A stretch of DNA of 11,717 nt from Paraglomus occultum (GCA_910592205.1 CAJVPJ010001177.1:1-11717), one strand, 5' to 3'; counted from the first letter of the stretch, positions 1 to 9,735 are shown. Notes: generated from the letters alone by a model not told the origin. Translations and numbers: made by a program.

Positions 1-184
1 CAAAATAACGTTTGAGCCATTTATTATTATGCTACCACAAGACTGGCCAGTCGCGATATAGTAAAGATTTATGCCACTTATATATAAACTTTACTATAAC
101 GAGAATATTCGATATAGTAAAGATTCGATATAGTCGAGAAAAACCCCCGTCCCGTCGACTTGACTATATCGAGTCTTGACTGTA
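1..184 (-). mobile_element. Probable terminal end of a pogo/Tigger-like DNA transposon or derived MITE, cut by the window edge
   Basis: Read on the minus strand from position 184, the sequence starts TACAGTCAAGACTCGATATA. This resembles the CAGT...CTCGATATA(A/G) ends of pogo/Tigger-type Tc1-mariner elements, which insert at TA; the TA at 183-184 would be the duplicated target. Inside are the internal repeats usual for such ends: cgatatagtaaagatt occurs at 54-69 and again at 110-125, a related inverted copy lies near 87-101, and cgatatagtc (126-135) is the inverse of gactatatcg (162-171). A 12-bp perfect palindrome, gactggccagtc, lies at 41-52. No transposase sequence is visible and the other end is outside the window, so this could be a full element, a fragment or a non-autonomous derivative. 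The family name rests on motif memory only. Confidence 0.5.
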
Positions 185-210
185 TTATACTTTTATTGAG
201 TCATGTGAAA

Positions 211-407
211 CCAATAAAATGCTGTCCGTAAATACCTCGACTGTAATACTGTAATAGTAATTATTTTCTGTGGCCGATAATGCCCAATAATGTAATAATG
301 TATTGGACGTCATTGATCTGGTCTATTGTGACAACTCTGACTCATTATGCCGTTATTAACAGGGGGTAGTCGTAGTCGGAGACGGTACTGTACACTCGCT
401 ATTTAAA
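211..407 (+). promoter_or_regulatory. Putative HGD promoter: two CCAAT boxes and a TATA-like box
   Basis: CCAAT pentamers lie at 211-215 and 284-288, and a TATA-like tatttaaa lies at 400-407, 30 nt before the HGD start codon. If the TATA-like box is used, the 5' leader would be very short. CCAAT boxes are common in fungal promoters (bound by the HAP/NF-Y complex), but pentamers also occur by chance in AT-rich DNA. The rest of the 185-436 gap shows no gene. Confidence 0.3.
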
Positions 408-436
408 CTGTCTGCCTTCGCCACGCAATAAAGACA

Positions 437-2735
437 ATGACGGTCAACGTTGATTCTTACAAGTATCTTTCAGGATTTGGAAACCATTTCTCGTCTGAAG
501 CGCTAGAGGGAGCTCTACCGCAAGGTAATATCTCCAAGCAGAGTAATTCGTTAACAAAGTCTTTAACAAATGAATGGTGAAACTGACATTGTTATCAATG
601 TGAATAAACCAAAGGTCAGAATACTCCCCAGAAATGTCCTTACGGACTATACGCTGAGCAGTTATCTGGAACTGCTTTTACGGTGGATCGACAACATAAC
701 CAACGCAGGTTGGTCCGAGACGCAAAGTCAAGAGGGTAGCTGTACACCAGCGTATAATCGGATCAGAGTGTAGTTGCGCATTTCTTATGCATACTGATTA
801 ATATTTGCTGATACGACGCTCGTGTATAGCTACTGGCAGCAAGCGATTAATTTGCCAATTGTTTTCCCACATTTCTATTTTGATCTAACGCATTCCACCA
901 CCCTTTTGTCGGATCAATCGTCGCTTACTCTTAAATCCCAATGCTTTAAATCAGTTGGCTCTACCGCATCCGTCCTTCCGTAGGCCACTCGCCCTACGTA
1001 TTTTACAAAAGACTTCATCCTGACTTTGCATCTTCCGAAATGCGATACATCCCCAATCAGCTTCGATGGAGTCCGTTTCCGTTACCAGCAGACGACAATC
1101 CGGTTGATTTTCTTGACGGTTTGGTGACAATCGCAGGTGCCGGAGATCCGACTGTGAGAAACGGCTTGGCAATACATATCTACACTTGTAACAAAAGTAT
1201 GGAGAAGAGGGCAATGTATAACTCTGACGGCGACTTTTTGATTGGTACAGTATCAGGATTGTTTTGACCTGACCGCGCGCGATGCTTTCAAGTATAGTTA
1301 TGAACATTCTATTAATAATAGATCTACTTATATTATAGTCCCTCAGACGGGAAGGCTAGATATTACAACAGAGTTTGGTAAAATGTTGGTGGAGCCGTTG
1401 GAGATAGTCGTGATTCCAAGAGGAATTAAATTTTCCGTGCGTCTTCCACAGACACATGCGTAAGTCATTGAGATATTTTTTTCGAGTGTCCTTGCTAAAA
1501 CAGATAAATTCATAGCTCACGATGCGTCTCACATTAGGCGTGGTTATATTTTAGAAGTGTTTGGCAATCATTTTGAATTGCCTGACTTGGGACCAATAGG
1601 TAATACAAAGTTAATCGTTAATTACGTCCTTGGCATTACGTGCCTTGACTTTTATTTACCCTAATAAGGCGCAAATGGCTTGGCGAATCCGAGAGATTTT
1701 TTAACCCCAGAAGCTGCATTCGAAGATAAAGGCGAAGCGTGGCAAATGTATAATAAATATGCTGGACAATTTTTTGCAGCAATTCAGGTAATGTTTTTCA
1801 GATTGAACTTTGTTAATATTAATTATAGATTTATTAAAAATATTTTCAATAGGATCATTCTCCGTTCAACGTAGTCGCGTGGCATGGAAACTATGTTCCG
1901 TATACGTACGATCTCAGAAAATTCAACGCCGTGAATTCTGTAACGTTCGATCATATGGTGAGTCAACCCAGTGGTGCACTTGATGCTTGGGAATTATCTT
2001 GCGTTTATACGGATATATTTTCCTGAGAAGACAATTCACGGTTTTTACCTGCAATATCGGGTCATAGGATCCATCAATATTCACAGTCCTTACATCCAAA
2101 TCTGCTTTCCCCGGCACAGCAATAGCGGATTTTGTCATATTCCCTCCGCGGTGGGCAGTACAGGAACATACGGTAATGATTTTGTGACAACATCTCCAAG
2201 TTTAGTTTCGTGTCATGCTCTTATAATATGCTATTATCCAGTTTCGCCCTCCATATTTTCACCGTAATTGTATGGCTGAATTCATGGGTTTAATTACTGG
2301 TGAATATGAAGCTAAGGCTAAAGGATTTCTACCCGGTGGTGCAAGGTACGTGGAAAAGTTCGAATTATTACGCTTGACGAAATTCCGAATTCCGAAATTA
2401 TTGCGGTTTACTGACTATTTGAGTAATTAGTCTTCACAGTCTTATGACGCCTCATGGCCCAGATGCTACTACTTTTGAAAAGGCAAGTAATGAGAAACTG
2501 GTACCTACTCGCGTTGCTGATAATACGATGGGTAAGTGAATAGATTTACATGGAAGTGATCAAATACCATGCTAGCATATTTTAACGTTTAAATGAATTT
2601 AATGTCAAAGCATTCATGTTTGAATCTTCCTTGATGCTTGGAACAACACAATGGGCATTGTCGACGGAAGTATTACAAAATGATTACGAACAAGTATGGA
2701 ATGGATTGAAGAGTCATTTCAGGACGAATAAGTGA
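437..2735 (+). CDS. HGD: Homogentisate 1,2-dioxygenase, 11 exons, intact
   Basis: This cupin-fold non-haem Fe(II) enzyme opens the ring of homogentisate to maleylacetoacetate in tyrosine and phenylalanine breakdown. Exons: 437-524, 615-708, 955-1244, 1339-1459, 1538-1599, 1669-1787, 1853-1957, 2068-2172, 2242-2345, 2431-2531 and 2611-2735. All ten introns are GT-AG, phases agree at every junction, and the joined frame gives 437 residues (human HGD has 445). Family landmarks run in order: YLSGFGN near the N-terminus, [90 protein letters not shown] and a C-terminal GLKSHF. The iron ligands are H335, E341 and H371, with H292 also present; these numbers match the human enzyme. ATG 437 directly precedes the conserved YLSGFGN start. 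Intron 2 (709-954, 246 nt) is the longest. Single exons look truncated or frameshifted if read without splicing. Confidence 0.96.
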
Positions 2736-2747
2736 CTCGGTTTTTGT

Positions 2748-2753
2748 AATAAA
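2748..2753 (+). terminator. Candidate polyadenylation signal of HGD
   Basis: A perfect AATAAA lies 13 nt after the HGD stop codon (TGA 2733-2735), in a T-rich stretch. The position is close to the stop but plausible for a compact fungal 3' UTR. Confidence 0.4.
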
Positions 2754-3277
2754 TTTTACTGCTCGAGTTTAAAGACTGTTTCAGAATTTTGAACGTTAAC
2801 GATTCTAAAGGCTATTTAAATTTCCAAGGGATAGTCATTTATCCCATCGGGTGGCTTGTGGCGGGCTGTTGCTTTGGTTGGGAACAATAACAATTCAAGC
2901 TAGAGCTTCTTTGATTGAATAATAATAATCTGGCGTCCACGTATACAATCAATGGCCTAACCATTATAATGCCAGAAAACATGCTGACGCAATTCTTACA
3001 GCTTTAATGGTGAGAATAGCGCCTGTGATTTACACGCGTGAATCGGCCCCTCAGTTATGTGCGTTTCAACTATTGATCAGAGTTCTCGTAACGGCAGGGC
3101 AGTGAAATGTTGTAACATGTATGTAGACGATTGGTGTCTTCACCTTGTGCAGGCCACATGCACTCACCAGTAAAAGAATGCACGACCCTTAAATAGCATT
3201 GAGAAGAATCAGTTATTTAATCTTTCCTTATAAATATTGGTGCGGGTATGATCGTGATTGTTTTAGTTAATCCGATC

Positions 3278-3300
3278 AATAATAATAATAATAATAATAA
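3278..3300. repeat. (AAT)n microsatellite
   Basis: About seven and a half uninterrupted AAT units, followed by a degenerate tail (caacaaataataac) to about 3314. It is a simple-sequence repeat of the kind that varies in length between strains. Confidence 0.9.
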
Positions 3301-3380
3301 CAACAAATAATAACAAGCTATTCCAACTTCATGCTTACCGTTACCGGACTATTGGTTGATCTCAAACACCATTTTTTTAC

Positions 3381-3453
3381 ACACCCCCATTGAACGCGAA
3401 CAAACTTCTGCGTAACAAGCATTTATGCCGCATGCCATATATGAACACCCCCA
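3381..3453 (+). promoter_or_regulatory. C-rich direct repeats in the putative UAP1 promoter/leader
   Basis: The 9-mer acaccccca occurs twice, at 3381-3389 and 3445-3453, 64 nt apart and within 100 nt of the UAP1 start. Runs of five C are rare in this AT-rich flank, so the pair may be a factor-binding site. This is inference from repetition and position; I do not recognise a named element. Confidence 0.25.
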
Positions 3454-3455
3454 CT

Positions 3456-3468
3456 TTATTTTTTCCAG
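3456..3468 (+). promoter_or_regulatory. Possible 5'-UTR 3' splice site upstream of UAP1
   Basis: A T-rich run ending in ccag at 3468 sits nine nt before the UAP1 ATG and looks like the acceptor of UAP1 intron 1 (tttttttccag). A leader intron could start at a donor such as GTAACA (3412) or GTATGA (3246). The coding frame is unaffected either way. Confidence 0.3.
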
Positions 3469-3477
3469 AAACTAAAA

Positions 3478-5154
3478 ATGCCGACTCAAGCGGAAGTTGA
3501 TGCCTTGAAAGCGAAATATGCAGCCGCTCAGCAGGAACACGTCTTTACCTTTTACGACTCGCTCTCTCCCGAAGAACAAGCCGTTCTATACAACCAACTC
3601 TCCAAATTAGATGTAGATCGAGTTAACCGCATTTACAAAAAGGCCGTTTCCGGTCTCGAATCCTCTACCACCAACCTGAGCATATCTCCTCTTCCTGACG
3701 ATTGTTTCGACTCTGTACTCGATGCTGCCGAATCGAAACAAAAAGAGTGGGAGTCGATCGGATTAAAATCGATTTCCGAGAATAAAGTTGCCGTGATTTT
3801 GATGGCTGGTGGGCAAGGGACCAGATTGGGTTCATCGGCTCCGAAAGGCTGCTACGATATTGGATTGCCGTCGCACAAGTCACTTTTCCAATTACAGGCT
3901 GAAAGGATTTTGCGATTACAAAAGATTGCCAAGGACTCTACTGGCACGCAAGGGGAGGTGATTATTCCCTGGTATGTTATGACGAGCGGGCCAACGAGGG
4001 CGGCGACGGAAGGATTCTTTCAGAGTAATGGCTATTTTGGATTAAAACAAGAAAATGTTATCATCTTTGAACAAGGTGTGTAGGAAACTTTGGGTTGCAT
4101 TGTTCTCGTGAACATTTCGTTCCATATTTGTTTGAACAGTTTGGTATATATTGTTGCCAATCCTTGACTATTTCTTTTTTTCCAGGAACACTCCCGGCTT
4201 TTACTAATGAGGGCAAAATTTTCTTGGAAACAAAATCCAAGGTGTCACATATTATCTTGGTTTTGTAGAACTTTTTCTTGTTTTGCTTGAATTAACTGGA
4301 TCTTTTTCCGACTTCCGCCCTAGCTCGCCGTGGCACCAGATGGCAATGGTGGTATCTACGCTGCTCTTCGTTATGAGAATGTTCTCACCGACCTTGCTTC
4401 TCGCGGTATTCTCTACGTACACGCGTACTGCGTTGACAACTGTCTCGTTCGCGTAGCCGATCCTGTATTTATTGGTTATAGTATCTCTAAAAATGCTGAC
4501 TGTAGCGCCAAAGTTGTCAGAAAAGCCTATCCCGAAGAACCCGTTGGAGTAATAGCATTGAGGAATGGCAAATTCAATGTAGTTGAGTATAGTGAATTCG
4601 ATCCCACCTTGGCGGCTTTGACTAAAGCTAATGGTCAATTGGAATATGGAGCCGCAAATATCGCCAATCATTTCTATACGGTAGATTTTCTAAAGAGCGT
4701 CGAACGGTTTGAGGGCGAATTGGAATATCACATTGCTAGGAAGAAGATCAAACACGTTGATTTGACTACTGGCGAGTTGCAGTCACCCATCAAACCAAAT
4801 GGTATGAAGATGGAATTATTTGTGTTTGACGTGTTTCCGTTCACTGAGCGTATGGCCGTGTTGGAGGTTGATCGCAAGGATGAATTTTCTCCCCTGAAGA
4901 ATGCACCGGGTACGGGAATCGATGATCCGGATACTAGTAAAAGGGATATTATGAACCAGCATCTGAGGTTCGTTGAGAAAGTGGGAGGTAAAGTTGTAGC
5001 TGGAGATGGGGAGACACAGGATAGCTTGACGTTAGAGATAAGTCCCTTGGTTAGTTATGCTGGTGAGGGATTGGAGAAATTGAAAGGCAAAACCGTCCGG
5101 ACACCCGCAGTCATTGATACTGTGAGTGATATCGAGAAAGTCATTATTTCGTAG
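3478..5154 (+). CDS. UAP1: UDP-N-acetylglucosamine pyrophosphorylase, 3 exons
   Basis: This cytosolic enzyme joins UTP and GlcNAc-1-phosphate to make UDP-GlcNAc and pyrophosphate, the precursor of chitin, N-glycans and GPI anchors (QRI1 in yeast). Exons are 3478-4075, 4186-4241 and 4324-5154; both introns (110 and 82 nt) are GT-AG and phases match, giving 494 residues (yeast Qri1 is 477, human UAP1 about 505-522). The N-terminal helical region (1-100) is followed by the nucleotide-binding signature LMAGGQGTRLGSSAPKG (108-124), MTSGPT (168-173), APDGNGGIY (222-230), HAYCVDN (251-257), YGAANIANHF (326-335), KPNGMKMELFVFDVFPF (375-391), DEFSPLKNA (403-411) and EISPLVSYAGEGLE (456-469). The leader AAAATG is a good start context, and the N-terminus begins where the family's helical region normally does. 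There is no signal peptide or membrane segment. Confidence 0.96.
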
Positions 5155-5249
5155 ATGCATGGAATATTTAAATTGAAATAATATAGGTAATATTATTGAT
5201 TATCTAATCGTTGGGATTGTAAAGATTTTTTTCGATATTTAACGCCATC

Positions 5250-5255
5250 AATAAA
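5250..5255 (+). terminator. Candidate polyadenylation signal of UAP1
   Basis: AATAAA about 95 nt after the UAP1 stop (TAG 5152-5154), followed by A-rich sequence. This is a typical spacing for a fungal 3' UTR. Confidence 0.45.
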
Positions 5256-7224
5256 AATCAAACAAGAATTCTAATCTTGACTGTCAGTCCAACTGCAAGC
5301 CACAGAAATCCGATAATAAGGATAAATTCTAATGTGTAGTAGCTGAGAGTCTGCCCGAGTAAATGTCTGCGTGAATACGAAATGTTAGATTCATTCCAGT
5401 GCAATATTTTCTTGTTTTACTATTTACATAGTAATATGACCATAGGGCATATAAACGTTTAGCATATCCAAAAATAGCAACAATGATGTGCTGATTTGAC
5501 ACTGCTAAGCTATCCAAGATACTCTCCCAATAAATTGACAATTGAAATTGTCAACAAAATCTTTTATTATCTTACGGTAACTGACTGTCTATTTTCTCAT
5601 TATTATGAATAGCAGAAAATAGGTATGGGCATTGATTTCGTTGACGACGATTTATCATAAATTCATAGTGATTAGGCAAATTGCCGAAATTGAAATCAAT
5701 TAATAATTAGTCAGATTTAATTAATTATATATACGTTTGAATCATAACACAAAACGCATACTGTAAGTACCGACTCAGAGTCTCGTAGCGTAAAAATTCC
5801 GTGAAAAGTTGACGTGTCGAGATGTTAAAGTGCCTCATTTTATATTCTATTAATAGTGCGTTTAATAATTGGTCCAAGATTTGGATTTTTGTTTTATTTG
5901 TCTTCCTTTTGTAAGAACTTTTTCTTTTGTTTGTTACCTGTCTTTTTTAGCTTACTAAGTAATAAACACTTTCGTTCTAGGCAAAGAATATCATTATTGC
6001 TAGAAAGACACTAATAATATCCTTAATCAAAGAGTGTATTTTAGGGAAACGATTAACTTCAACGTGGGTTTTTAAATAATTCCTTATCGTTGTCTTCAGA
6101 ACTGAGTTAGCTCAAAATAGTATACAGGAGACAATTACAGTAACTTTTCGTTATCTACATTTTGCACTTAAAGAGAATCACAATAAGTTATATCACAGAA
6201 TATAATATTGATCTATGTTATAAAAATAGAACTGGAGTGGAAAAAGATTAATGAAGGCTGCTGGACAAGGATATGCCATGGTCAATATAATTTTAAAAGT
6301 TTCAGAAAAACGGCAGTTGAACTGTACCATCAGTCAGTATAAACTTCGACTCTGTTTAATTTTCATAATAGCATATCTCCCGTATACGTATTCAAGACTA
6401 TAAGAATTTATTTCACATATAACAAACTCACTTAACAGAAATAACAGAAGACAGTGTCGTTAAGGGAAAAAACGCATTAATAAATATGTGTCTTTTTTGT
6501 AATCCATAAAGCATTAATAGTAAATCAATTCCATATGTCATAAACAAGTTTTAATGTGTATTTTTTTTTCTTTATATTTTGGCAGAGATAACTAACGCGA
6601 AGCTCGAAGTCATAATCGTTTATTAAGTAATACACGCACAAATTATTATTATCGGTTTTGTATGTTGAGCGTAATCTCGAAAAATGGATACCATTGAGCA
6701 CAGGCGTAAAGCTAACGATATCCATTTCCACATCCATCTGATAGATAATAGAAAAATGCAATAAAATTTATTCTTCAAGAGATAGCCTAGTGATTTAGTC
6801 TCTTTCATGAAAGCAGATGCGAGTTATTCACAAGTATAATTTACTATTACAAAAAGTAGCTAATAAGCGGCCGAGCACATAACTGTCGAAAGGGCGTGTA
6901 CGTATGAACTGTTACGGAACTTCTATTATTGCATTATTTATTATTATTATATGCTTTTACTTACAAAAATAAGCTATTTAGTTAGGACTGATGTTTATTA
7001 TTAGTAAACTTGATAGTTTATGCTAAATGTCAATAACGGGCCTTAAGCAGACCTATTGGATGTTTCTATAAGTAGCTGTCTTGATTCTGAGTAATTCAAC
7101 AACGTATCATCACTATGTCGTTGAGGAACTTTCATATAGAATCGCGTGTTACACAACATTTTAGTCCCACACAATGAAGTTTTAACATCATCACCAATGT
7201 CAACATTCCCACAACTACTCTATC
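5256..7224. other. About 2 kb of AT-rich DNA with no supported gene, ending in the promoter of the first BTB-TLDc gene
   Basis: Open frames here are short, low in complexity (for example on the minus strand around 5329-5541 and 6525-6808) and show no family motif, so none is called. I saw no tRNA arms, clear terminal inverted repeats or long tandem repeats. The last part probably carries the promoter and leader of the BTB-TLDc gene at 7225: an ATTGG (inverse CCAAT) at 7055-7059 and a TATA-like ctataag at 7066-7072, about 155 nt before the ATG. Several ATG codons between 7072 and 7225 would be upstream starts if that TATA box is used. Confidence 0.5.
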
Positions 7225-8803
7225 ATGTCTGACGTCTGCAGAGATTTGCTGCGTTTGTTGGATAGCGAAAAGCATTACGACACTCTTCTCTGCGTGGGTG
7301 AGGAAGGGGGACACACAAAAGAGTTCAGAGTGCATTCGCCCATTCTGTGTGCACGTTCAACTTATTTTGCTGCTGCCGTCAATGAAAAATGGGCAACGAA
7401 AGAAGATAACAAGTACATTCTCAATAAACCAAATGTGACTCCTGCCGCTATGGATTTCATTTTGAGGTTTGTTGTCGCACAATCATAGAAGGATCGAGAC
7501 TCAGGATATTATCCGACGGCGAAATATTTCGCTTTTTATTATAATCTGAAGAATAGACCTTCATTCGGGGTGAAATTGCGGTGAAAAGGGAAATATGTAA
7601 CACGTCGGATAATGACGTATTAGTATTGCAAGTACAGCAATAATTTCTTAAAGTTTGAACCATTAACTCTATAGATATCTATACGGTGGTGTTGTCGACT
7701 TCACCTCACAACGCGCATCAGTTCTTTTTGATGTATTGATAGCTACAGACGAGTTGGAACTGTTGTCGTTATTAAATGATGTACAGCAGCACATGATAGA
7801 GAAAAAGGATGAATTCTTGAGCGATAATCCGGTTAAAATTCTTAGAAAAATCTGGCTACACGAAGCTTTTGTTCCTCTACGCAATGTCTGCATCGACATC
7901 GTATGTAAACAACCCAGCATTCTGTTTGATGGTGATGAATTTTGCGATATGCCAGAGTCTATTTTAGTGCACTTTCTTCAAAGAGATGACATGGACGTAC
8001 CGGAAATAGTCATCTGGCGCAGGACTCTGGAATGGGGCCTAGCACGAAATCACGAGTTAGCTGCAAAAAGCAATATTAGCAGCTGGACTAAGGAAGATTT
8101 TGTAACGCTAGAAAAAACGTTGCATCAATGTCTTCGTCATATTAGATATCATAATTTCGAATTGAAAGAATTCTGCGAGAACGTCATGCCGTACAAAAAA
8201 TTGTTACCAAAAGATATTAGGAACGACATAATTTACTATTATACTCCAGAAACGAGTACGCCTCAATGGAAGCCTCGAGTAGGCACGAAAGATTGCGACT
8301 CTTTTATCATAAAAAGAACACAGCTTGAACTAATTTCCTCGTGGATTGACAAGAATAAATATTTTGCGCGTAATAGATTCCGATACGAATTATTACTTCG
8401 AGGTACAAGGGATGGCTTCGATAGTACCACATTCCATAATCTCTGCGACTATAAGGGGGCGACGCTGATTGTCTGTAAGCCTAGCTCGAGCAACGCAGTC
8501 ATTGGAGGTTACAATCCTCTGAATTGGACCTCCAACAGCGGAACATATGGAAACACCAACAAAAGTTTTTTGTTTCATATTAAAGATATCGATGACCTTG
8601 ATTCCGCACAGTTTTCTCGTGTCGGTAACATCACGTACGCCGTGTACTATGATGCTTCGTATGGTCCATGCTTTGGCAATACTGGAAGAGATTTATGTGC
8701 AAATGATACTAGTTGGACATCAGGCTCTAATTATTACGCCGGTATAGGAATACCTAATAGTTTCACTGTCCAAGAATATGAAGTTTTTAAAGTAATTAGC
8801 TGA
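7225..8803 (+). CDS. BTB-BACK-TLDc domain protein, first tandem copy
   Basis: Two exons (7225-7466 and 7675-8803) with a phase-2 intron splitting an Arg codon join into 456 residues. The BTB/POZ domain spans about residues 17-100 (HYDTLL, then EFRVHSPILCARSTYF, then AMDFILRYLYGG across the junction), a BACK-like helical region about 110-270 (including LEKTLHQCLRHIRYH), and a TLDc domain about 290-456 (ELLLRGTRDGFDS, IGGYNPLNW, SFLFHI, YGPCFG, ending EYEVFKVIS). There is no signal peptide or membrane helix. BTB domains dimerise and often recruit Cullin-3; TLDc proteins such as OXR1 and NCOA7 bind the V-ATPase in other eukaryotes. The actual role of the fungal fusion is unknown to me. ATG 7225 has A at -3 and aligns with the start of the second copy at 9736. 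By eye about three quarters of residues match that copy. The donor is GTTTGT, and the intron holds a MITE-like insertion. Confidence 0.9.
7508..7613. mobile_element. MITE-like insertion inside the intron of the first BTB-TLDc gene
   Basis: A segment of about 106 nt is bounded by perfect 11-bp inverted repeats, attatccgacg (7508-7518) and cgtcggataat (7603-7613). It lies in the 208-nt intron (7467-7674). The matching intron of the second copy is only 86 nt and lacks the segment, while both flanks align (cgagact on the left, agtacagcaata on the right), so the second copy looks like the empty site. Just inside the left repeat is a 14-bp perfect palindrome, gcgaaatatttcgc (7519-7532). It encodes nothing. 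I could not settle the target-site duplication, so the superfamily is not assigned. Confidence 0.6.
7631..7674 (+). promoter_or_regulatory. Conserved 3' part of the intron, first copy
   Basis: The last 44 nt of the intron, including the ctatag acceptor, match the second copy's intron (10017-10060) at 41 of 44 positions. This is closer than the exon beside it. It should contain the branch site, and there is no strong polypyrimidine tract. Confidence 0.5.
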
Positions 8804-8895
8804 GAGAATCGGCATACGGAACAATTCTTTCAGTTATCGCATTCAGAGTAGCAAAATACAAATTTGAATTAGTTTGATCTATCGTCTTTGTCTTC
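8804..8895 (+). other. 3' flank of first BTB-TLDc gene, shared with the second copy
   Basis: After the stop codon, ttcagttatcgcat and cagagta.caaaa (8829-8856), a gaattag and ctttgtcttc (ending about 8895) recur in the same order after the second copy (11211-11269). This marks the 3' edge of the duplicated unit and probably the 3' UTR. No perfect AATAAA is found close to this stop. Confidence 0.55.
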
Positions 8896-9735
8896 TATCA
8901 AAGTTATTTAAAGCTCCATGGATGAGGACCTGGTTAGCCAAGGAACAAGTCATTGGCTTAAATTTCCAGTTTGCTTAAATTCCTTACTTTTTTTTCCGCA
9001 AAAATGTCCTCTTTGTTTTCATTTCAATATATTCTCTTAACCTGTCTTTTTTGCTCGAAATATTATTTGACGCCTAACCAGCACATTAATGAAATTAAAA
9101 ATGTCACAGTTGAGAACTCGTGTTTTACTTCGCCTTTGGTATTTGAGAAAAAGTAAAATATATTTTACTATGAATACGTAATCTCACATTCTACATACTG
9201 AATACTAATACATCTTTCTGACCACAACTACAACCAATCAATATGATGGAATTCTCATTCTTATCAACATGAAAATTGTGTAATTCCTAAACACAAGTCC
9301 AACAATATTCACAAATTGTCTTTCCCAACAGTGTCCTTTCAAAAACTCTGATTTACAAATATCTGGCACAACTCCCGAACTAGTATGAATTACACTGAAA
9401 GTACAGCCATCATGCTTCTGATACGGTGAATGATCGAGTCAAAGTTATATCAAAGATGATGTCTTGAAATCTAAGCTATCTGCAACATCACAAGGGGTGA
9501 TGCAAAGAGGATTTGATTTTGATGATATTAATGTTCTTTATTAACATGAATGTGATACAGTGATAGCTGTAAGATTGGTGTTATACTGGAACACTTGCAC
9601 TTCTTGAAGAGGTTAGTTCATATTAATATTGGACCCTGAAATAGAATAAATACAGGTAGGATCATTGTGATACAAAATGTGATTGAACTATTACTATTCC
9701 GGAATGGAATTGCTTTTGAAGAAACACACTTAAAC
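8896..9735. other. Spacer between the two BTB-TLDc genes
   Basis: AT-rich DNA without a supported gene. A 61-codon open frame at 8971-9156 has a hydrophobic start but no family motif, and is not called. I do not see the sequence upstream of the first copy (before 7225) repeated here, so the promoter seems not to be part of the duplication. The right end must hold the promoter and leader of the second copy. Confidence 0.5.
9704..9733 (+). other. Possible upstream ORF before the second BTB-TLDc gene
   Basis: ATG 9704 opens a nine-codon frame (MELLLKKHT) that stops at TAA 9731-9733, two nt before the main ATG at 9736. A minimal ATG-TGA pair lies further upstream at 9677-9682. They would matter only if transcription starts upstream of them, which the sequence does not show. 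Confidence 0.25.

Larger units (their letters stand above)
2754..3477. other. Intergenic region between HGD and UAP1
   Basis: I see no open reading frame with recognisable content, no tRNA-like structure and no transposon end here. It contains an AAT microsatellite (3278-3300), C-rich direct repeats near its right end and a possible 5'-UTR splice acceptor just before UAP1; these are listed separately. Confidence 0.6.

Noticed and set aside
570-773. A 67-codon open frame on the + strand.
   Set aside because: It mixes the end of intron 1, exon 2 in the wrong frame and part of intron 2 of HGD.
709-800. A stretch in HGD around 740-780 that looks like a decayed, frameshifted copy of WLYRIRPSV, suggesting a pseudogene.
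   Set aside because: The true WLYRIRPSV exon begins at 955 after a clean cag acceptor, and joining 708 to 955 restores frame and sequence. The earlier stretch is intron 2, and the resemblance is chance.
951-1307. A 118-codon open frame on the minus strand.
   Set aside because: It is a shadow of HGD exon 3, which reads as conserved enzyme sequence on the + strand.
2423-2449. The cacag at 2435-2439 as the acceptor of HGD intron 9.
   Set aside because: Phase fits, but it would drop the conserved LH(S) before LMTPHGPD. The ttag acceptor at 2430 restores [12 protein letters not shown] and keeps H371 numbering.
4252-4671. A 139-codon open frame on the minus strand.
   Set aside because: It lies opposite UAP1 exon 3, carries no motif and is a shadow.
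6525-6808. Two overlapping minus-strand open frames (78 and 61 codons) in the 2-kb gap.
   Set aside because: They are low-complexity, AT-driven, overlap in different frames and contain no recognisable domain.
8971-9156. A 61-codon + strand frame with a hydrophobic N-terminus, possibly a small secreted protein.
   Set aside because: Composition follows the AT-rich spacer, there is no clear cleavage site or cysteine pattern, and no promoter or splice support. It is not strong enough to call.
9667-9735. An upstream extension of the second BTB-TLDc protein by 23 residues.
   Set aside because: The extension has no ATG, begins only at a GTG, and is not matched in the first copy; ATG 9736 aligns with ATG 7225.
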